NCBI GenBank assembly: GCA_023473795.1
Contig: JAMCYS010000127.1
Coordinates: 55,546 to 119,545, forward strand
Reading direction: 5' to 3'
Source: Chloroflexota bacterium
Lineage (GTDB): Bacteria > Chloroflexota > UBA6077 > FW602-bin22 > JAMCYS01
DNA length: 64,000 nucleotides
Under the pieces are notes generated by a model. It ran no database searches. It was given only the letters and a program-made list of their open reading frames with translations, and had not been told where the DNA came from. A program made the position numbers and the translations under genes. This document shows positions 36,181 through 45,329 of the stretch, piece by piece; within the stretch, counting starts at the first letter, position 1, and each line of letters opens with the position of its first letter.

Positions 36181-38631
36181 CTAGGCCGCCCGTGACGCCT
36201 CCTGGCGGAGACGGGCGGCGACTTCTGACTCGCCCCGCAGCTCGCAAACGCGAGCAATCGCCTGATACTTGACCCTGGCGGGCTCCGGCCGCCCGGTCGC
36301 CTGGTACACGCGCGCTAGACCGATCTGCGCCGGCAGGAAATCCGGCGCGCCGGCTATGGCTGTTTCAAGTTCGTCCGTCGCGGATATGGGCATACCGCAG
36401 GCCAAGAACGCCTCGGCTCTCGCCAGGGCCAGGAGGAGAGCCGGTTGACGCTCGCTTGGCAGCGCCAACACCTCGCGTGCGGCGTACTCATCTACGCCTG
36501 GCAGGCGACGGAGCTCGCTTAGGGCATCTTCGCTGCCGGCTGCTTCCTCGAGCAGCGACCGAACCGAGGTGGTCTGGCCGTCCATCCCCAATACTATCCT
36601 ACCTGCCGCTATCGCCGCCACTGCCTGCTGCCACTCCGCGAGCCATGAGGGCAGCTCCGTCGCCTCGTCGACCGCCGCGGCCTCGTCATCCCGCTCCCCG
36701 GCCGCCTCGCCGTCCTGACCGATTCGCGCCGCCGCGGGCGCGCCCACCGTCGCTGCCCCGGCCGTTGCCTCAGCCGCGGTCGCAGGCGAAAGCGCTACGC
36801 TCGGCGCCACTTCCTGGCCCAAGACAGCGCCAGACTCAACCGGCCGAACGTCGGACGGTGCTACTGGCTGGTTTGCCTGCGGCTGGCCAGTCGTCGGCTG
36901 GGTCGACGCAGGCGCCGGCGCCAAGTCCGCCGCCGCTGGGGCGGCAGCGAGCGCAGCCTGTTCAACCGCCGCCTCCTGATCCCCCGCCGGTGCCAGGGGC
37001 GCGCCCTCACTTGCCGCGAAACGCCGGGCGGCAACCGCCAACTCCGCCGCACTCGCAGCTTCGGGCTCGGTTGCCGCCTCGGCGTCGCTGCTATCGACGG
37101 TCGAAGCGGTCTCCGGTTCCAGGGGTCCGGGCGCGGCCTCTTCAACTTCGGCAGCCACCGGCGGCGCCGTCTCGGCGGGAAGCGCCTCCTCTCGTTCCAG
37201 GGCCGCTGCTGGCTCCGCGAAAGCGAAGCCGCTTCCCGCGACGGCCGGCTCTGCGGCAGATGGCGCCAGTTCTGGCGCCGGCGCGGTTACTAGTTCCGCC
37301 GCGTTCCACTCCGGCCAGGTGTCCTGCCATCCTGCGGGCGGCAGCAGCGGCTCGGCCGCGAGGACCTCCGTCGTGCTCGCCGCTGCTGCCGCGGCGACCG
37401 CGACCAGCAACGGCTCCTCTGATAACTCCACAATGCGCACCACGTCGTCCCAGGTGACCTCGTCACCGTACTGTGGCCCGGCAACGGCGGCGATGAACGG
37501 CGCGGCCCCAGTTTCGTCCGCGGTGGGTGCCGCCTGCAGTGCGGGCTCCCAGATCTGTGTCTCCAGCTCGACGGCCGGTGGGCCTGGCGGGGAATCTGCC
37601 GGTGCTGGGGACTTCGCCTCGGCAGGCAGCGGCTCGGGCTCGCCCTCCACTGGTGCCGCGGGGGCCACCTCCAGGCGGGCAGCCGCGACCATGGGCAGCG
37701 ATAGGTCACCGCCTGACTCCTCGTCCAGAACGGCCACGCCCGCTACGGTCTCGGCCGGAGGCGCGAGCGCCGAACTGTCGGCTGCCGCGGCGAAGCCGAC
37801 GGGCATTTCTACGAACGTTGGCGGTTCAACCAGCTCGAAGTCGAAGCCAAAAGCCAGCGGGCTGCCGCCATCTTCGTCCAACGGTGCCTCGGCTGGGGCC
37901 TCTAGCTGCTGGCCCGTGGCTGCCTCCGCCGGCTCGGACCGCGCCTCAGCGGACCCGACGAGGGCGACCGCCGCGGTCTCAAACGTGCCTGCCGGCGCGG
38001 CGACTGCCGCCTCCGCGACGGCTGAGAGCGCCGCCGGCAACTCCGCCGGTTCGGGCTCAGTCCATACCGGCGGCGCCTGGATGGACGCCATACCGGGGCT
38101 GGGTTGCAGAGCGGGTGCCGTCTGCCCGGAGAGGGGAGGAGTCGACAAGGCCGGCTGCCTCTCGGCTGTCACGGCGCCAGGCGGCACGACCTTCTCCGGC
38201 GGCTCGTTCGCCGGCAATTCCATCGTCTGTGACGAGCGCGACTCCGGCGCGTTCTGCAGCGTTTGCGCCCGCCTGCGAGCCATCGTGGCGGCGGTCGGGT
38301 ACTTGACGGCGAGCAGGTCCGCCAGCCGGTTGAGCGTTGCGGCGGCCGCACGCGGCTCGCCCATCTGCTCCTGTAGTTCCGCCGCCTTGTGGAGAAGGGA
38401 GGAGTTGGCCGGGTCGCGTTGGAGAGCAGCCTGCAACTCTGCCAGGGCCTGAGGGAATCGTGAGAGTCTGACCAGACAGAGGGCCAGGAAAGCGCGTGCG
38501 GAAGCATCTTGCGGCTGGAGGGCAGCGGCACGTTGATAGGCCTTCGCCGCGTTTTGCCAATCGCCTCGCCAGGCAAGACTGTGTCCCTGACCTAGGGTAT
38601 CGTCGTATTCCTTCCTTCTGTCTCCCCGCAC
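36181..38631 (-). CDS. TPR protein with long Ala/Pro/Glu-rich linker
   Basis: An 816-residue protein of unknown role. The N-terminus (about 10-115) holds TPR repeats: WQNAAKAYQRAAALQPQDASA, FPQALAELQAALQRDPANSS and PRAAAATLNRLADLLA. The C-terminus (about 725-816) holds more (ISATDELETAIAGAPDF, PEPARVKYQAIARVCELRG). Between them about 500 residues are low complexity, dominated by Ala, Pro, Glu, Ser and Val, and probably disordered. No signal peptide. The GTG start directly abuts the argF stop and cdaA follows 16 bp later. It is possibly a scaffold; the family in related genomes is not defined by me. Confidence 0.78.
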   Translation of the reverse strand: MRGDRRKEYDDTLGQGHSLAWRGDWQNAAKAYQRAAALQPQDASARAFLALCLVRLSRFPQALAELQAALQRDPANSSLLHKAAELQEQMGEPRAAAATLNRLADLLAVKYPTAATMARRRAQTLQNAPESRSSQTMELPANEPPEKVVPPGAVTAERQPALSTPPLSGQTAPALQPSPGMASIQAPPVWTEPEPAELPAALSAVAEAAVAAPAGTFETAAVALVGSAEARSEPAEAATGQQLEAPAEAPLDEDGGSPLAFGFDFELVEPPTFVEMPVGFAAAADSSALAPPAETVAGVAVLDEESGGDLSLPMVAAARLEVAPAAPVEGEPEPLPAEAKSPAPADSPPGPPAVELETQIWEPALQAAPTADETGAAPFIAAVAGPQYGDEVTWDDVVRIVELSEEPLLVAVAAAAAASTTEVLAAEPLLPPAGWQDTWPEWNAAELVTAPAPELAPSAAEPAVAGSGFAFAEPAAALEREEALPAETAPPVAAEVEEAAPGPLEPETASTVDSSDAEAATEPEAASAAELAVAARRFAASEGAPLAPAGDQEAAVEQAALAAAPAAADLAPAPASTQPTTGQPQANQPVAPSDVRPVESGAVLGQEVAPSVALSPATAAEATAGAATVGAPAAARIGQDGEAAGERDDEAAAVDEATELPSWLAEWQQAVAAIAAGRIVLGMDGQTTSVRSLLEEAAGSEDALSELRRLPGVDEYAAREVLALPSERQPALLLALARAEAFLACGMPISATDELETAIAGAPDFLPAQIGLARVYQATGRPEPARVKYQAIARVCELRGESEVAARLRQEASRAA

Positions 38632-39570
38632 CTACACCCCGCCCGCGCCAAGGATTAGGTACAACACCGCCTTCTGCGCGTGCAGACGGTTCTCGGCCTG
38701 GTCGAACACGGCCGATTGTGGCCCGTCTATCATGTCGTCGGTGATTTCTTCGCCTCTATGCGCCGGCAGATCGTGCATCACTATCGCGTCCGGCTTGGCC
38801 AGCGCCAGCAGGGCGGCGTTGACTTGGTAAGGCCGGAACGCGGCCAAGCGGTGGTCGGTCTCAGACTCATATCCCATGCTCGTCCAGACATCGGTGTAGA
38901 CGACGTCCGCGCCGGCCACCGCCCGCCGAGGGTCCTCGTAAACGGCGATCCTGCTGCCGCTCGCCTGAGCGATGTCTTTGGCGCGGGCCACGTACGAGGT
39001 GCTCGGCTGATAGTCAGGCGGGCTGGCTACCGCGAAGTTCATCCCCAGCTTCACGGCCGCGGTCAGCAAGGAATGGGCAACATTGTTGTCGCCGTCGCCG
39101 ATGAAAGCCAAGGTAAGGCCGGCGAGCTTGCCCTTCTTCTCTCTGATCGTAAGTATGTCGCCCAGCGCTTGGCAGGGATGGCTCATGTCGGAGAGGCCGT
39201 TGATCACCGGCACGCTGGCCCACCGCGCCAGTTCCTCGACGTCGGCGTGACGGAAGACCCTGGCCATTATGCAGTCCACATAGCGACTAAGCACTCGCGC
39301 CACGTCGGCGGTGCTCTCCCTCTGCCCCATTTGGACCTCGTTGGGCGAGAGGTAAAGGGCATAGCCGCCCAGCTGGCGCATGGCAACCTCGAAGGAGACA
39401 CGGGTGCGCAAAGACGGCTTTTGGAACAGCATCCCCAGACTCTTGCCCGCCAGCGGCTGCTCTCGCTTCCCAGCCTGCCAATCGGCTTTCAGGCGCGCGG
39501 CAGTATCGAGAAGCAGCTGCAGCTGGTCGCTGGACAGCTGGCCAATGCTCAGGAAGTCATTCCCCTTCAT
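38632..39570 (-). CDS. argF: Ornithine carbamoyltransferase
   Basis: Joins ornithine and carbamoyl phosphate into citrulline in arginine synthesis. The 312-residue product has the carbamoyl-phosphate motif [21 protein letters not shown] (about 48), [27 protein letters not shown] (about 120), the ornithine loop DVWTSMGYE (about 225) and [12 protein letters not shown] (about 262). Family members usually read S-T-R-T-R; here it is SLRTR. The start ATG 39570 has GAGGAGG upstream. It heads the long minus-strand operon. Confidence 0.95.
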   Translation of the reverse strand: MKGNDFLSIGQLSSDQLQLLLDTAARLKADWQAGKREQPLAGKSLGMLFQKPSLRTRVSFEVAMRQLGGYALYLSPNEVQMGQRESTADVARVLSRYVDCIMARVFRHADVEELARWASVPVINGLSDMSHPCQALGDILTIREKKGKLAGLTLAFIGDGDNNVAHSLLTAAVKLGMNFAVASPPDYQPSTSYVARAKDIAQASGSRIAVYEDPRRAVAGADVVYTDVWTSMGYESETDHRLAAFRPYQVNAALLALAKPDAIVMHDLPAHRGEEITDDMIDGPQSAVFDQAENRLHAQKAVLYLILGAGGV

Positions 39571-39595
39571 CGTGGCCTCCTCGCCTTCGGCGTAT

Positions 39596-39623
39596 AGTAT
39601 ACCATAGTAACAAAACGGTCGAA
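39596..39623 (-). promoter_or_regulatory. Promoter of the argF operon
   Basis: Minus strand: TTCGAC (39623-39618), 16-bp spacer, then TATACT (39601-39596) preceded by TGG, an extended -10. It lies 26 bp upstream of the argF ATG. Confidence 0.7.
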
Positions 39624-39742
39624 CCAGCTCGCCGAGCAATCTAGCCGGCGGCGTCAAAGGTACGTTTTAGCTAGCCCTGTCGCACCCCAACGCGTAACCG
39701 AGAACACTGCCGGCTGCTCCGGCGCCTGGTCCAGAGAGTGGT

Positions 39743-39748
39743 TATAAT
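39743..39748 (+). promoter_or_regulatory. -10 box upstream of the HTH gene
   Basis: TATAAT at 39743-39748 with no clear -35, 45 bp before the ATG of the small HTH protein and divergent from the argF promoter. Confidence 0.5.
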
Positions 39749-39792
39749 AGTAGAAAGAACGGCGAACGACTGAGGCTCGCCCTGAGGTGGAG

Positions 39793-40089
39793 ATGCGCGT
39801 CGGCGAAATCAAGGAGCGACTGCTGCGCGAACGCGGCATCGCTCTGGATACCCGCGACCCGCTGGCGATCAGGCGCGCCGGAGACCGCTACAAAGCAATC
39901 GCCATTGCCCTCGCCGATCGGAGCGACACAGCCGAAGTCGACCCCAACGAGCTAACCCTCAATCTGCGGGATGCCGCCAAGGCCCTTGGCCACAGCGTGC
40001 GCGAGGTGCGCCAGCTCGCCTACGACCGGCGACTGCCCAGCAGGCGCGTCGGCAGCGAGCTGCGCATCCCCCTCGTGGCGCTGCTTTAG
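39793..40089 (+). CDS. Small excisionase-like HTH protein
   Basis: A 98-residue protein. The C-terminal half reads NLRDAAKALGHSVREVRQLA, then YDRRLPSRRVGSELRIPLVAL. This is the winged helix-turn-helix of the HTH_17/excisionase family, as in many Xis-like and MerR-like small regulators. The N-terminal half (MRVGEIKERLLRERGIALD) is helical and unassigned. ATG 39793 is preferred over GTG 39787. No integrase or phage genes are nearby, so a chromosomal regulatory role is more likely than excision. Its end overlaps the convergent pseudogene by 4 bp. Confidence 0.65.
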   Translation: MRVGEIKERLLRERGIALDTRDPLAIRRAGDRYKAIAIALADRSDTAEVDPNELTLNLRDAAKALGHSVREVRQLAYDRRLPSRRVGSELRIPLVALL

Positions 40090-40600
40090 CCCTGGAGCAG
40101 GCGAGAGACGGCCTGCGCTAGCCGTTCGATCTCCTCTTCGGTGTTGAAGAAGCCAAACGAGGCCCGATTACAGCGCGGTGACTTCACTGAGCGGATGACG
40201 ATCTTCTGCGCGCTTAGCTTCTGGGTGACGACGTCGGGGTCGACGTCGCCCACCGCGAAGGAGAGCAGACCGGCGCAGTTGGCCGGGGTGAGCACGGAAA
40301 CGCCGGGGATGCCGCCCAGGGCTTCTCTGGCGCGGGCGAGTAAGGAGCGGATGCGCTGCTGAGCCCAGCCCAGGCCAACCTCGTCCCGCAGCCACTCGAC
40401 GGCCGCTGCCGGGCCTCGTCCGCCGCCTGCCAAATGGCGCCGCCGACGCGCCCCTCGGATGTCTCCAGCTCCAGCTGGTTCTTGGTTGCCTCCGCCGCCA
40501 CCCGTGGCATCGGCCCCACGGAGCCGGTGTTGAGATAAACTTCATGTTCGGTCGCCGGTAGCTCGGCGCGCAGGCGCCGCACCTTATCCATGTCGCTCAA
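40086..40600 (-). pseudogene. Class V aminotransferase (cysteine-desulfurase-like), internally deleted and frameshifted
   Basis: The 5' part (TTG 40600, behind AAAGGGAGG) encodes VRRLRAELPATEHEVYLNTG and on to GGAIWQAADEARQ, the normal N-terminus of this family. The 3' part in another frame (from about 40433) encodes AAVEWLRDEVGLGWAQQRIR, then LTPANCAGLLSFAV and FGFFNTEEEIERLAQAVSRLL, the normal C-terminus. The central region of about 200 residues, including the PLP-binding lysine, is missing, and the halves are out of frame. The product cannot be an active enzyme. Confidence 0.85.
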
Positions 40601-40629
40601 CAGATCCCTCCCTTTGGGCAGCGCCCCTG

Positions 40630-41916
40630 CTAAGCGAAGAAGGGACGCCGGACTATGGTCTGCTCACGACCGGGACCCACCGACACCACGTCCACGGGGC
40701 AGGTCAACAACTCCTCTAGCCGCTCGATGTAGCGACGGGCGTTCTGCGGCAGGTCGGCATAGGTGCGACAGCCGCTAGTTGACTCTTGCCAGCCCGGCAT
40801 TTCCTCGTATATGGGCTCGCACTGCTGCAGTACCTCTACGCTGGCGGGGACGGTGGTCAGGGTCTGGTCGCCGTACTTGTAGGCGGTGCAGAGCTGCAGG
40901 CAAGGCAGACCGTCGAGGACGTCCATCCGGGTCAGGGCGATAGAACTGAGCCCGTTCACTGCCACCGAGTAATGTGAAGCCACCACGTCGAGCCAGCCGC
41001 AGCGGCGCGGGCGTCCGGTGGTGGTGCCGTACTCGTGGCCAACCTCGCGGATGCGCTCACCAACCTCATCAAAGAGCTCGGTGGGGAATGGCCCGCCACC
41101 CACGCGGCTGGTGTAGGCCTTGAAGACGCCCACGCCCTGCACTGGGTAGCCGACCGGCACCCCCGCGCCCGCGTAGCCGCCGGCGGCGATGGTGGTCGAC
41201 GACGTGACATAAGGATAGGTGCCGAAGTCCACGTCAAGCATCGTGCCTTGCGCGCCCTCGAGGAGCACGTTCTGGCCGGACGCCAGGCACTCCCGCATGG
41301 TCGCCGAGGCATCGCCAATCCAGGGGCCGATGGTGCGGGCGTAGTCAACGTATTCCTCATATACTTGGTCCAGGAAGAAGGGCTCGGCGCCGTACAACTG
41401 CACTAACAGCCTGTTCTTGAGTTCCAGAATGAAGGCCAACTTCTCCCGGAAAAGCGCCTCGTCCCGCAGGTCGCCGGCGCGAATGCCCAGGCGGGCGTGC
41501 TTGTCGGCGTAGGCGGGGCCAATGCCGCGACCGGTAGTGCCCAGACTGCCGCGCCCGCGGGCTGCCTCCTCCAGCTGATCCTGTCTCAGGTGGTAAGGCA
41601 TGATGATCTGAGCGCGGTCGCTGATCAGGAGACGCGCCAACTCCGCACCCGCCTTCCGCAAGGTGCCCAGCTCCTCCAGCAACGACTTCGGATTGATGAC
41701 CGTGCCGTTGCCGATGATGCAGACCGTCTTGGGGCTGAAGATGCCGGAAGGCACCAGGTGCATGAAGAACTTGCCGAACTGGTTGACGACAGTATGACCG
41801 GCGTTATTGCCGCCATTGTAGCGGGCTACCACCTGACAGTTCGCCGCCAGCAGGTCGACGACCTTGCCCTTGCCCTCGTCGCCCCACTGTCCGCCAATCA
41901 CGGCTACTACCGACAT
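40630..41916 (-). CDS. purA: Adenylosuccinate synthetase
   Basis: Uses GTP to join IMP and aspartate, the first step to AMP. The 428-residue protein has the P-loop-like GGQWGDEGKGKVVD (about 8-21), NGGNNAGHTV (about 35), GTTGRGIGPAYADK (about 127), LLEGAQGTMLDVDFGTYPYVTSS (about 217) and TTTGRPRRCGWLD (about 297). The start ATG 41916 has GGGAGGA upstream and gives the family N-terminus MSVVAVIGGQWG. The next gene upstream, glcF, ends 60 bp away on the same strand. Confidence 0.97.
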   Translation of the reverse strand: MSVVAVIGGQWGDEGKGKVVDLLAANCQVVARYNGGNNAGHTVVNQFGKFFMHLVPSGIFSPKTVCIIGNGTVINPKSLLEELGTLRKAGAELARLLISDRAQIIMPYHLRQDQLEEAARGRGSLGTTGRGIGPAYADKHARLGIRAGDLRDEALFREKLAFILELKNRLLVQLYGAEPFFLDQVYEEYVDYARTIGPWIGDASATMRECLASGQNVLLEGAQGTMLDVDFGTYPYVTSSTTIAAGGYAGAGVPVGYPVQGVGVFKAYTSRVGGGPFPTELFDEVGERIREVGHEYGTTTGRPRRCGWLDVVASHYSVAVNGLSSIALTRMDVLDGLPCLQLCTAYKYGDQTLTTVPASVEVLQQCEPIYEEMPGWQESTSGCRTYADLPQNARRYIERLEELLTCPVDVVSVGPGREQTIVRRPFFA

Positions 41917-41976
41917 CGCCAATCCTCCCCGCGGCATCGCAAGCGCGCAGTCTCTGCCGGCGCGCAATGCAGCCGC

Positions 41977-43272
41977 TTACACATCTATTCCATGCGCCGC
42001 GGCCAGCAGCTCCGCGACCTGCCTTGCCCGCTGCGGCAGGCCCCGGCGCACCAGGCCATCGTTGAGCTGCAGTTTGCAGCCGGGGCATTCGGTGGCCACT
42101 ACCGCTGCTCCCGTCGCCTCTATGTTGTCCACTTTGCGGTCGTTGATCCTGCGGGCAAGCTCGTAGTGGCTGAAGCTGAAGGTGCCCGCTCCGCCACAGC
42201 AGCGGTCGGACTCCGCCATCTCCGAAAACTCGACCCCCGGCAGCGACCGCAACAGCTCCCGCGGCTGCGCCTTCACCCCTTGGCCGCGCACCAGGTGGCA
42301 GGGGTCGTGGAAAGTCAATCGCAGACCGAGTTCGCGCTCCGGACGCCGTATTCCCGCCTCGGCCAGGAACTCCGCTAGGTCGCGCACGTGCTCGGCCAAG
42401 CGCGCGGCTTTCTCGGCGTATTCGCCATCGCCCACGGCGGTGAACGTCGGCGCGTACAGGTGGCGCAAGGCCGAGCCGCAGCTGGCGCAGGCGGCGATCA
42501 TGGTGCCGGCGCCAGCTCCCAGCAGCGCGTCCACGTTGCGCCGCAGGCGCGGCAGCGCCGTGTCGCGCAGTCCGTTGGCCAAGAGCGGCATGCCGCAGCA
42601 CCCCTGGTCCTGGGGCAAGGCCACCGCGAAGCCGTTGTGGGTTAGCACGCCAACCACTGCCCGGCCGGTCTTCACGTCGACGTAGTTGTCGAAACAGCCG
42701 ACGAAGTAGGCCACGGTGCCCCGCTCCCCTTGCCCGACCACCGGACCGCTACCGGCCAGGAACGGCCGCCGCGCCAGCGCCGGTAGAACCCGCCGCTCCA
42801 GCCCGCCCAGCGGGAAGCGCAGGCGCAGGCCGCTGTCGTCGGGCAGCTTGGCGAAGGGAAGGCGCTGCAGCGAGCTACCCAGGAAAGTCAGCAGCGGCAG
42901 CAGATCATCTCGTTTGGCCAGCAGGCCCAAGACGACCCGCTCGACCGTGCCCACGCCCAGACGTTGCGCCAACTCGGCTCTTGCCGCCAGCACTACCTGC
43001 TCTACCGCCACGCCACTGGGGCAGTTGGCCGTGCAGGCCAGGCAGAGGGTGCACTCAGACAGGCAGCGTCGGGCGTCCGCGTCGGCCGTGGCCCGGCCCT
43101 CGAGCAGCGCCTTGGCCAGCGCGATCCGGGCCCGGGCCACCGATGACTCGTCCCGCAGCTCCCCGAAGACGGGGCAGTAAGCCCGACACTGGCCGCAGCG
43201 CGGGCACTTGAGTATCTCCTGCTGTGCCGCCGCCAGCGGGCCGGCGGCAAGCGGCGCCGTCCTCTCGCTCAT
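41977..43272 (-). CDS. glcF: (S)-2-hydroxy-acid oxidase iron-sulfur subunit (GlcF/LutA-like)
   Basis: A 431-residue protein with two N-terminal 4Fe-4S motifs, CPRCGQCRAYCPVFGE (about 23) and CTLCLACTANCPSG (about 75), and two cysteine-rich CCG domains: FVGCFDNYVD with QGCCGMPLL, and FHDPCHLVRGQG with DRCCGGAGTFSFS. This is the electron-transfer subunit that passes electrons from the flavin subunit to the quinone pool or another acceptor. Its ATG overlaps the glcD stop by 4 bp, so the two are made together. Confidence 0.92.
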   Translation of the reverse strand: MSERTAPLAAGPLAAAQQEILKCPRCGQCRAYCPVFGELRDESSVARARIALAKALLEGRATADADARRCLSECTLCLACTANCPSGVAVEQVVLAARAELAQRLGVGTVERVVLGLLAKRDDLLPLLTFLGSSLQRLPFAKLPDDSGLRLRFPLGGLERRVLPALARRPFLAGSGPVVGQGERGTVAYFVGCFDNYVDVKTGRAVVGVLTHNGFAVALPQDQGCCGMPLLANGLRDTALPRLRRNVDALLGAGAGTMIAACASCGSALRHLYAPTFTAVGDGEYAEKAARLAEHVRDLAEFLAEAGIRRPERELGLRLTFHDPCHLVRGQGVKAQPRELLRSLPGVEFSEMAESDRCCGGAGTFSFSHYELARRINDRKVDNIEATGAAVVATECPGCKLQLNDGLVRRGLPQRARQVAELLAAAHGIDV

Positions 43273-44675
43273 TCTGGAAACGTCTTCCCGGGATTCATGA
43301 TTCCCTGGGGGTCCAAAGCATTCTTAAGCAGGCTCATCGTCGCCAGAGCGGGGCCGTGCTCGCGTGTCATGTAGGCCCGCCGGGTGAGCCCGACTCCGTG
43401 CTCGCCCGTGACGGTGCCACCCAGACGGAGGGCCAGTTCGTGAATTTCCTCGGCCACGTATCCCACGCGTTCCCGCTCCCCGGCGCTCGCCATGTCGATT
43501 ACCGGCGCCGCGTGCAGGTTGCCGCTGGCGATGTGCCCGTAGGTCACGACGATCGTCTCGTACTTGCCGCTGATGTCCTGAATACCGCGCAACGCTTCGG
43601 GGACGCGGGCAATGGGCACGCAGATGTCCTCGCCGGCATAGACCCTGGTGGCGCCGGGCCGCACCTGGCCCGAGGCGGCCCCCACCACGCTGCGGCCTTC
43701 CCAGAGGGCGGCCACCTGCTTGGGCTCGTCGGCCCAGCGAACGCGGGGGGTGAACTGACATACCACTTCTGCCACCCGCTGGGCGTCGTGGGCTACCCCG
43801 GGCTTGTTGCCGTCCAACTCGAAGAGCAGCACTGCCTCGGCAGCGGGCAGGTCCAGCCCAGGCTTGTAGAGGTTTACCGCTTTGATGGCCGAGGAGTCGA
43901 GTATCTCGATGGCCGAGGGCAGTACTCCCGCCTGGAAGACCGCCAGCACTGCTTTGCCGCTATCCTCCAGCACATCGAAAGCGGCCAGCACCAGGCCGCG
44001 GCTGGCCGGCAGAGGCAGCACCTTGAGCCGCAGTCGGGTGATGACGCCCAACATGCCCTCGGAGCCGACGAAGAGTCTGGTCAAGTCGAGCCCGGACGAG
44101 GACTGAAGAGCCCGCGAGCCGACGGAGCCGGTAGTGATCGTCTCCCCGCTGGGCAGGATCACGTCCAGACCCAACACGTAGTCTCCCGTCGAACCGTACT
44201 TGATGGCTCGCATGCCGCGGGAATTGTTGGCTGCCATACCGCCCACGGTACACATCTTGGTGCTGCCGGGATCCGGCGGGAAAAACAGGCGCCGCTTGGC
44301 TAGGAAGGCGTTGAGGTCGGCATGTACGACGCCGGGCTCGCAGATCACCTGCAGGTTGTCGGCGTCGAGCTCCAGAATGCGGTTGAGCGGCGAGAGATCG
44401 AGGACGATGCCGCCGCGTGCCGCCACTGCCCCACCCGTCTGGCCGGTGCCGGCGCCACGGGGTACCACGGGAACATCGTGTTCGTGGGCGTAACGGACGG
44501 TCGCCGCGACGTCCGCCGCCGAACGCGCCACTACGATGACATCCGGCCGGAAATCGCCTGTCTGCGTGAGAAACGAGGAGTCGTAGGAGTAGGAGAGGAG
44601 GTCCAGCTCACGGTGACGCAGCTTCTCCTCGCCCAGGAGGCGGCGCAAGCCGTCTAGAAGAGCGGACTTATCCAG
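43269..44675 (-). CDS. glcD: FAD-linked 2-hydroxy-acid dehydrogenase (GlcD-like), apparent CTG start
   Basis: Flavoprotein that oxidises glycolate, D-lactate or a similar 2-hydroxy acid. The FAD_binding_4 domain has VVPRGAGTGQTGGAVA (about 70) and PPDPGSTKMCTVGGMAANNSRG (about 135). The C-terminal domain ends with GTVTGEHGVGLTRR and the metal/His site, then DPQGIMNPGK. The family N-terminus (DKSALLDGLRRLLGEEK) begins at CTG 44675, which has AAGGAGGGG 7 bases upstream. No ATG, GTG or TTG exists there; TTG 44648 would cut nine residues and has no ribosome site. Coupled to glcF. Confidence 0.9.
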   Translation of the reverse strand: MDKSALLDGLRRLLGEEKLRHRELDLLSYSYDSSFLTQTGDFRPDVIVVARSAADVAATVRYAHEHDVPVVPRGAGTGQTGGAVAARGGIVLDLSPLNRILELDADNLQVICEPGVVHADLNAFLAKRRLFFPPDPGSTKMCTVGGMAANNSRGMRAIKYGSTGDYVLGLDVILPSGETITTGSVGSRALQSSSGLDLTRLFVGSEGMLGVITRLRLKVLPLPASRGLVLAAFDVLEDSGKAVLAVFQAGVLPSAIEILDSSAIKAVNLYKPGLDLPAAEAVLLFELDGNKPGVAHDAQRVAEVVCQFTPRVRWADEPKQVAALWEGRSVVGAASGQVRPGATRVYAGEDICVPIARVPEALRGIQDISGKYETIVVTYGHIASGNLHAAPVIDMASAGERERVGYVAEEIHELALRLGGTVTGEHGVGLTRRAYMTREHGPALATMSLLKNALDPQGIMNPGKTFPE

Positions 44676-44795
44676 GGTGGTGCCCCTCCTTGGCGCGTGG
44701 CTGCGTAGTCCAGATTAACACCTTCGCTGGTCCCCGTCAAGCGACACTGCGGCCGCACGGCTGCTAGGCAGCGGAGTTGGCAACGACGGAGGGGA

Positions 44796-45329
44796 CTAGC
44801 CCCGCCGCTTTCGGCGGCGCAGGTTGGCGCCGCTGGCCAGCAGATCGGCGCGTTCGTTGTGCTGGTGGCCCATGTGGCCGGCCACCCAGGTGGCGTGCAG
44901 GTCGAGTTGCTTGCCGATCGCCAGTTCGCGCACCTCGGTCCAGAGATCGTCGTTGTCGCCGGCCTGCATCCAGCGGCGCACGTGATCGACGACATAGCGG
45001 CTATCGCTCTGCACGGAGAGGTGCGTGCCCTCGGGCGCGCAGAGGAGGGCTGAGATTAGCGCGCAGACCTCGGCGCGGTTGCTCGTGGTGGCCGGCAGAT
45101 CGCCGTGCGCCTCCCAGCGCTGGCCGCGGGCGCTGAAAATGATGGCGGCGAAGCCACCCGCGCCTTCCTCTTCGCCTTGCGGTGCGCGGCAGCTGCCGTC
45201 GGTGTAAGCGACGAAGTACTTGCCCCAGTCGCCGCGAGCGATCTGGCGCTGGATGGGGGCCACAGCCGCAACCACGGCCGGCAGCTCGGGGCTGCTTTCG
45301 GTTTCGATTTCGGGTATCAACAAATCCAC
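44796..45329 (-). CDS. rnhA: Ribonuclease HI
   Basis: Cleaves RNA in RNA-DNA hybrids. The 177-residue product has the catalytic acidic set: Asp in VAYTDGSCR (about 43), Glu in TSNRAEVCALISAL (about 84), Asp in SVQSDSRYVVDHV (about 107) and Asp in HNERADLLA (about 162). WVAGHMGHQHNERAD matches the RNase HI C-terminal loop. An N-terminal extension of about 35 residues (IPEIETESSPELPAVVAAVA) is not part of the fold. The start GTG 45329 lacks a strong ribosome site. Confidence 0.92.
   Translation of the reverse strand: MDLLIPEIETESSPELPAVVAAVAPIQRQIARGDWGKYFVAYTDGSCRAPQGEEEGAGGFAAIIFSARGQRWEAHGDLPATTSNRAEVCALISALLCAPEGTHLSVQSDSRYVVDHVRRWMQAGDNDDLWTEVRELAIGKQLDLHATWVAGHMGHQHNERADLLASGANLRRRKRRG

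Noticed and set aside
36456..38452. Two long plus-strand frames (333 and 377 residues) over the TPR gene
   Set aside because: Arg/Pro-rich and Ser/Gly/Ala-rich shadows of the Ala/Pro/Glu linker coding sequence on the other strand.
39793..40089. Phage excisionase and integration site
   Set aside because: Only the HTH fold matches; no integrase, attachment repeats or phage genes are nearby.
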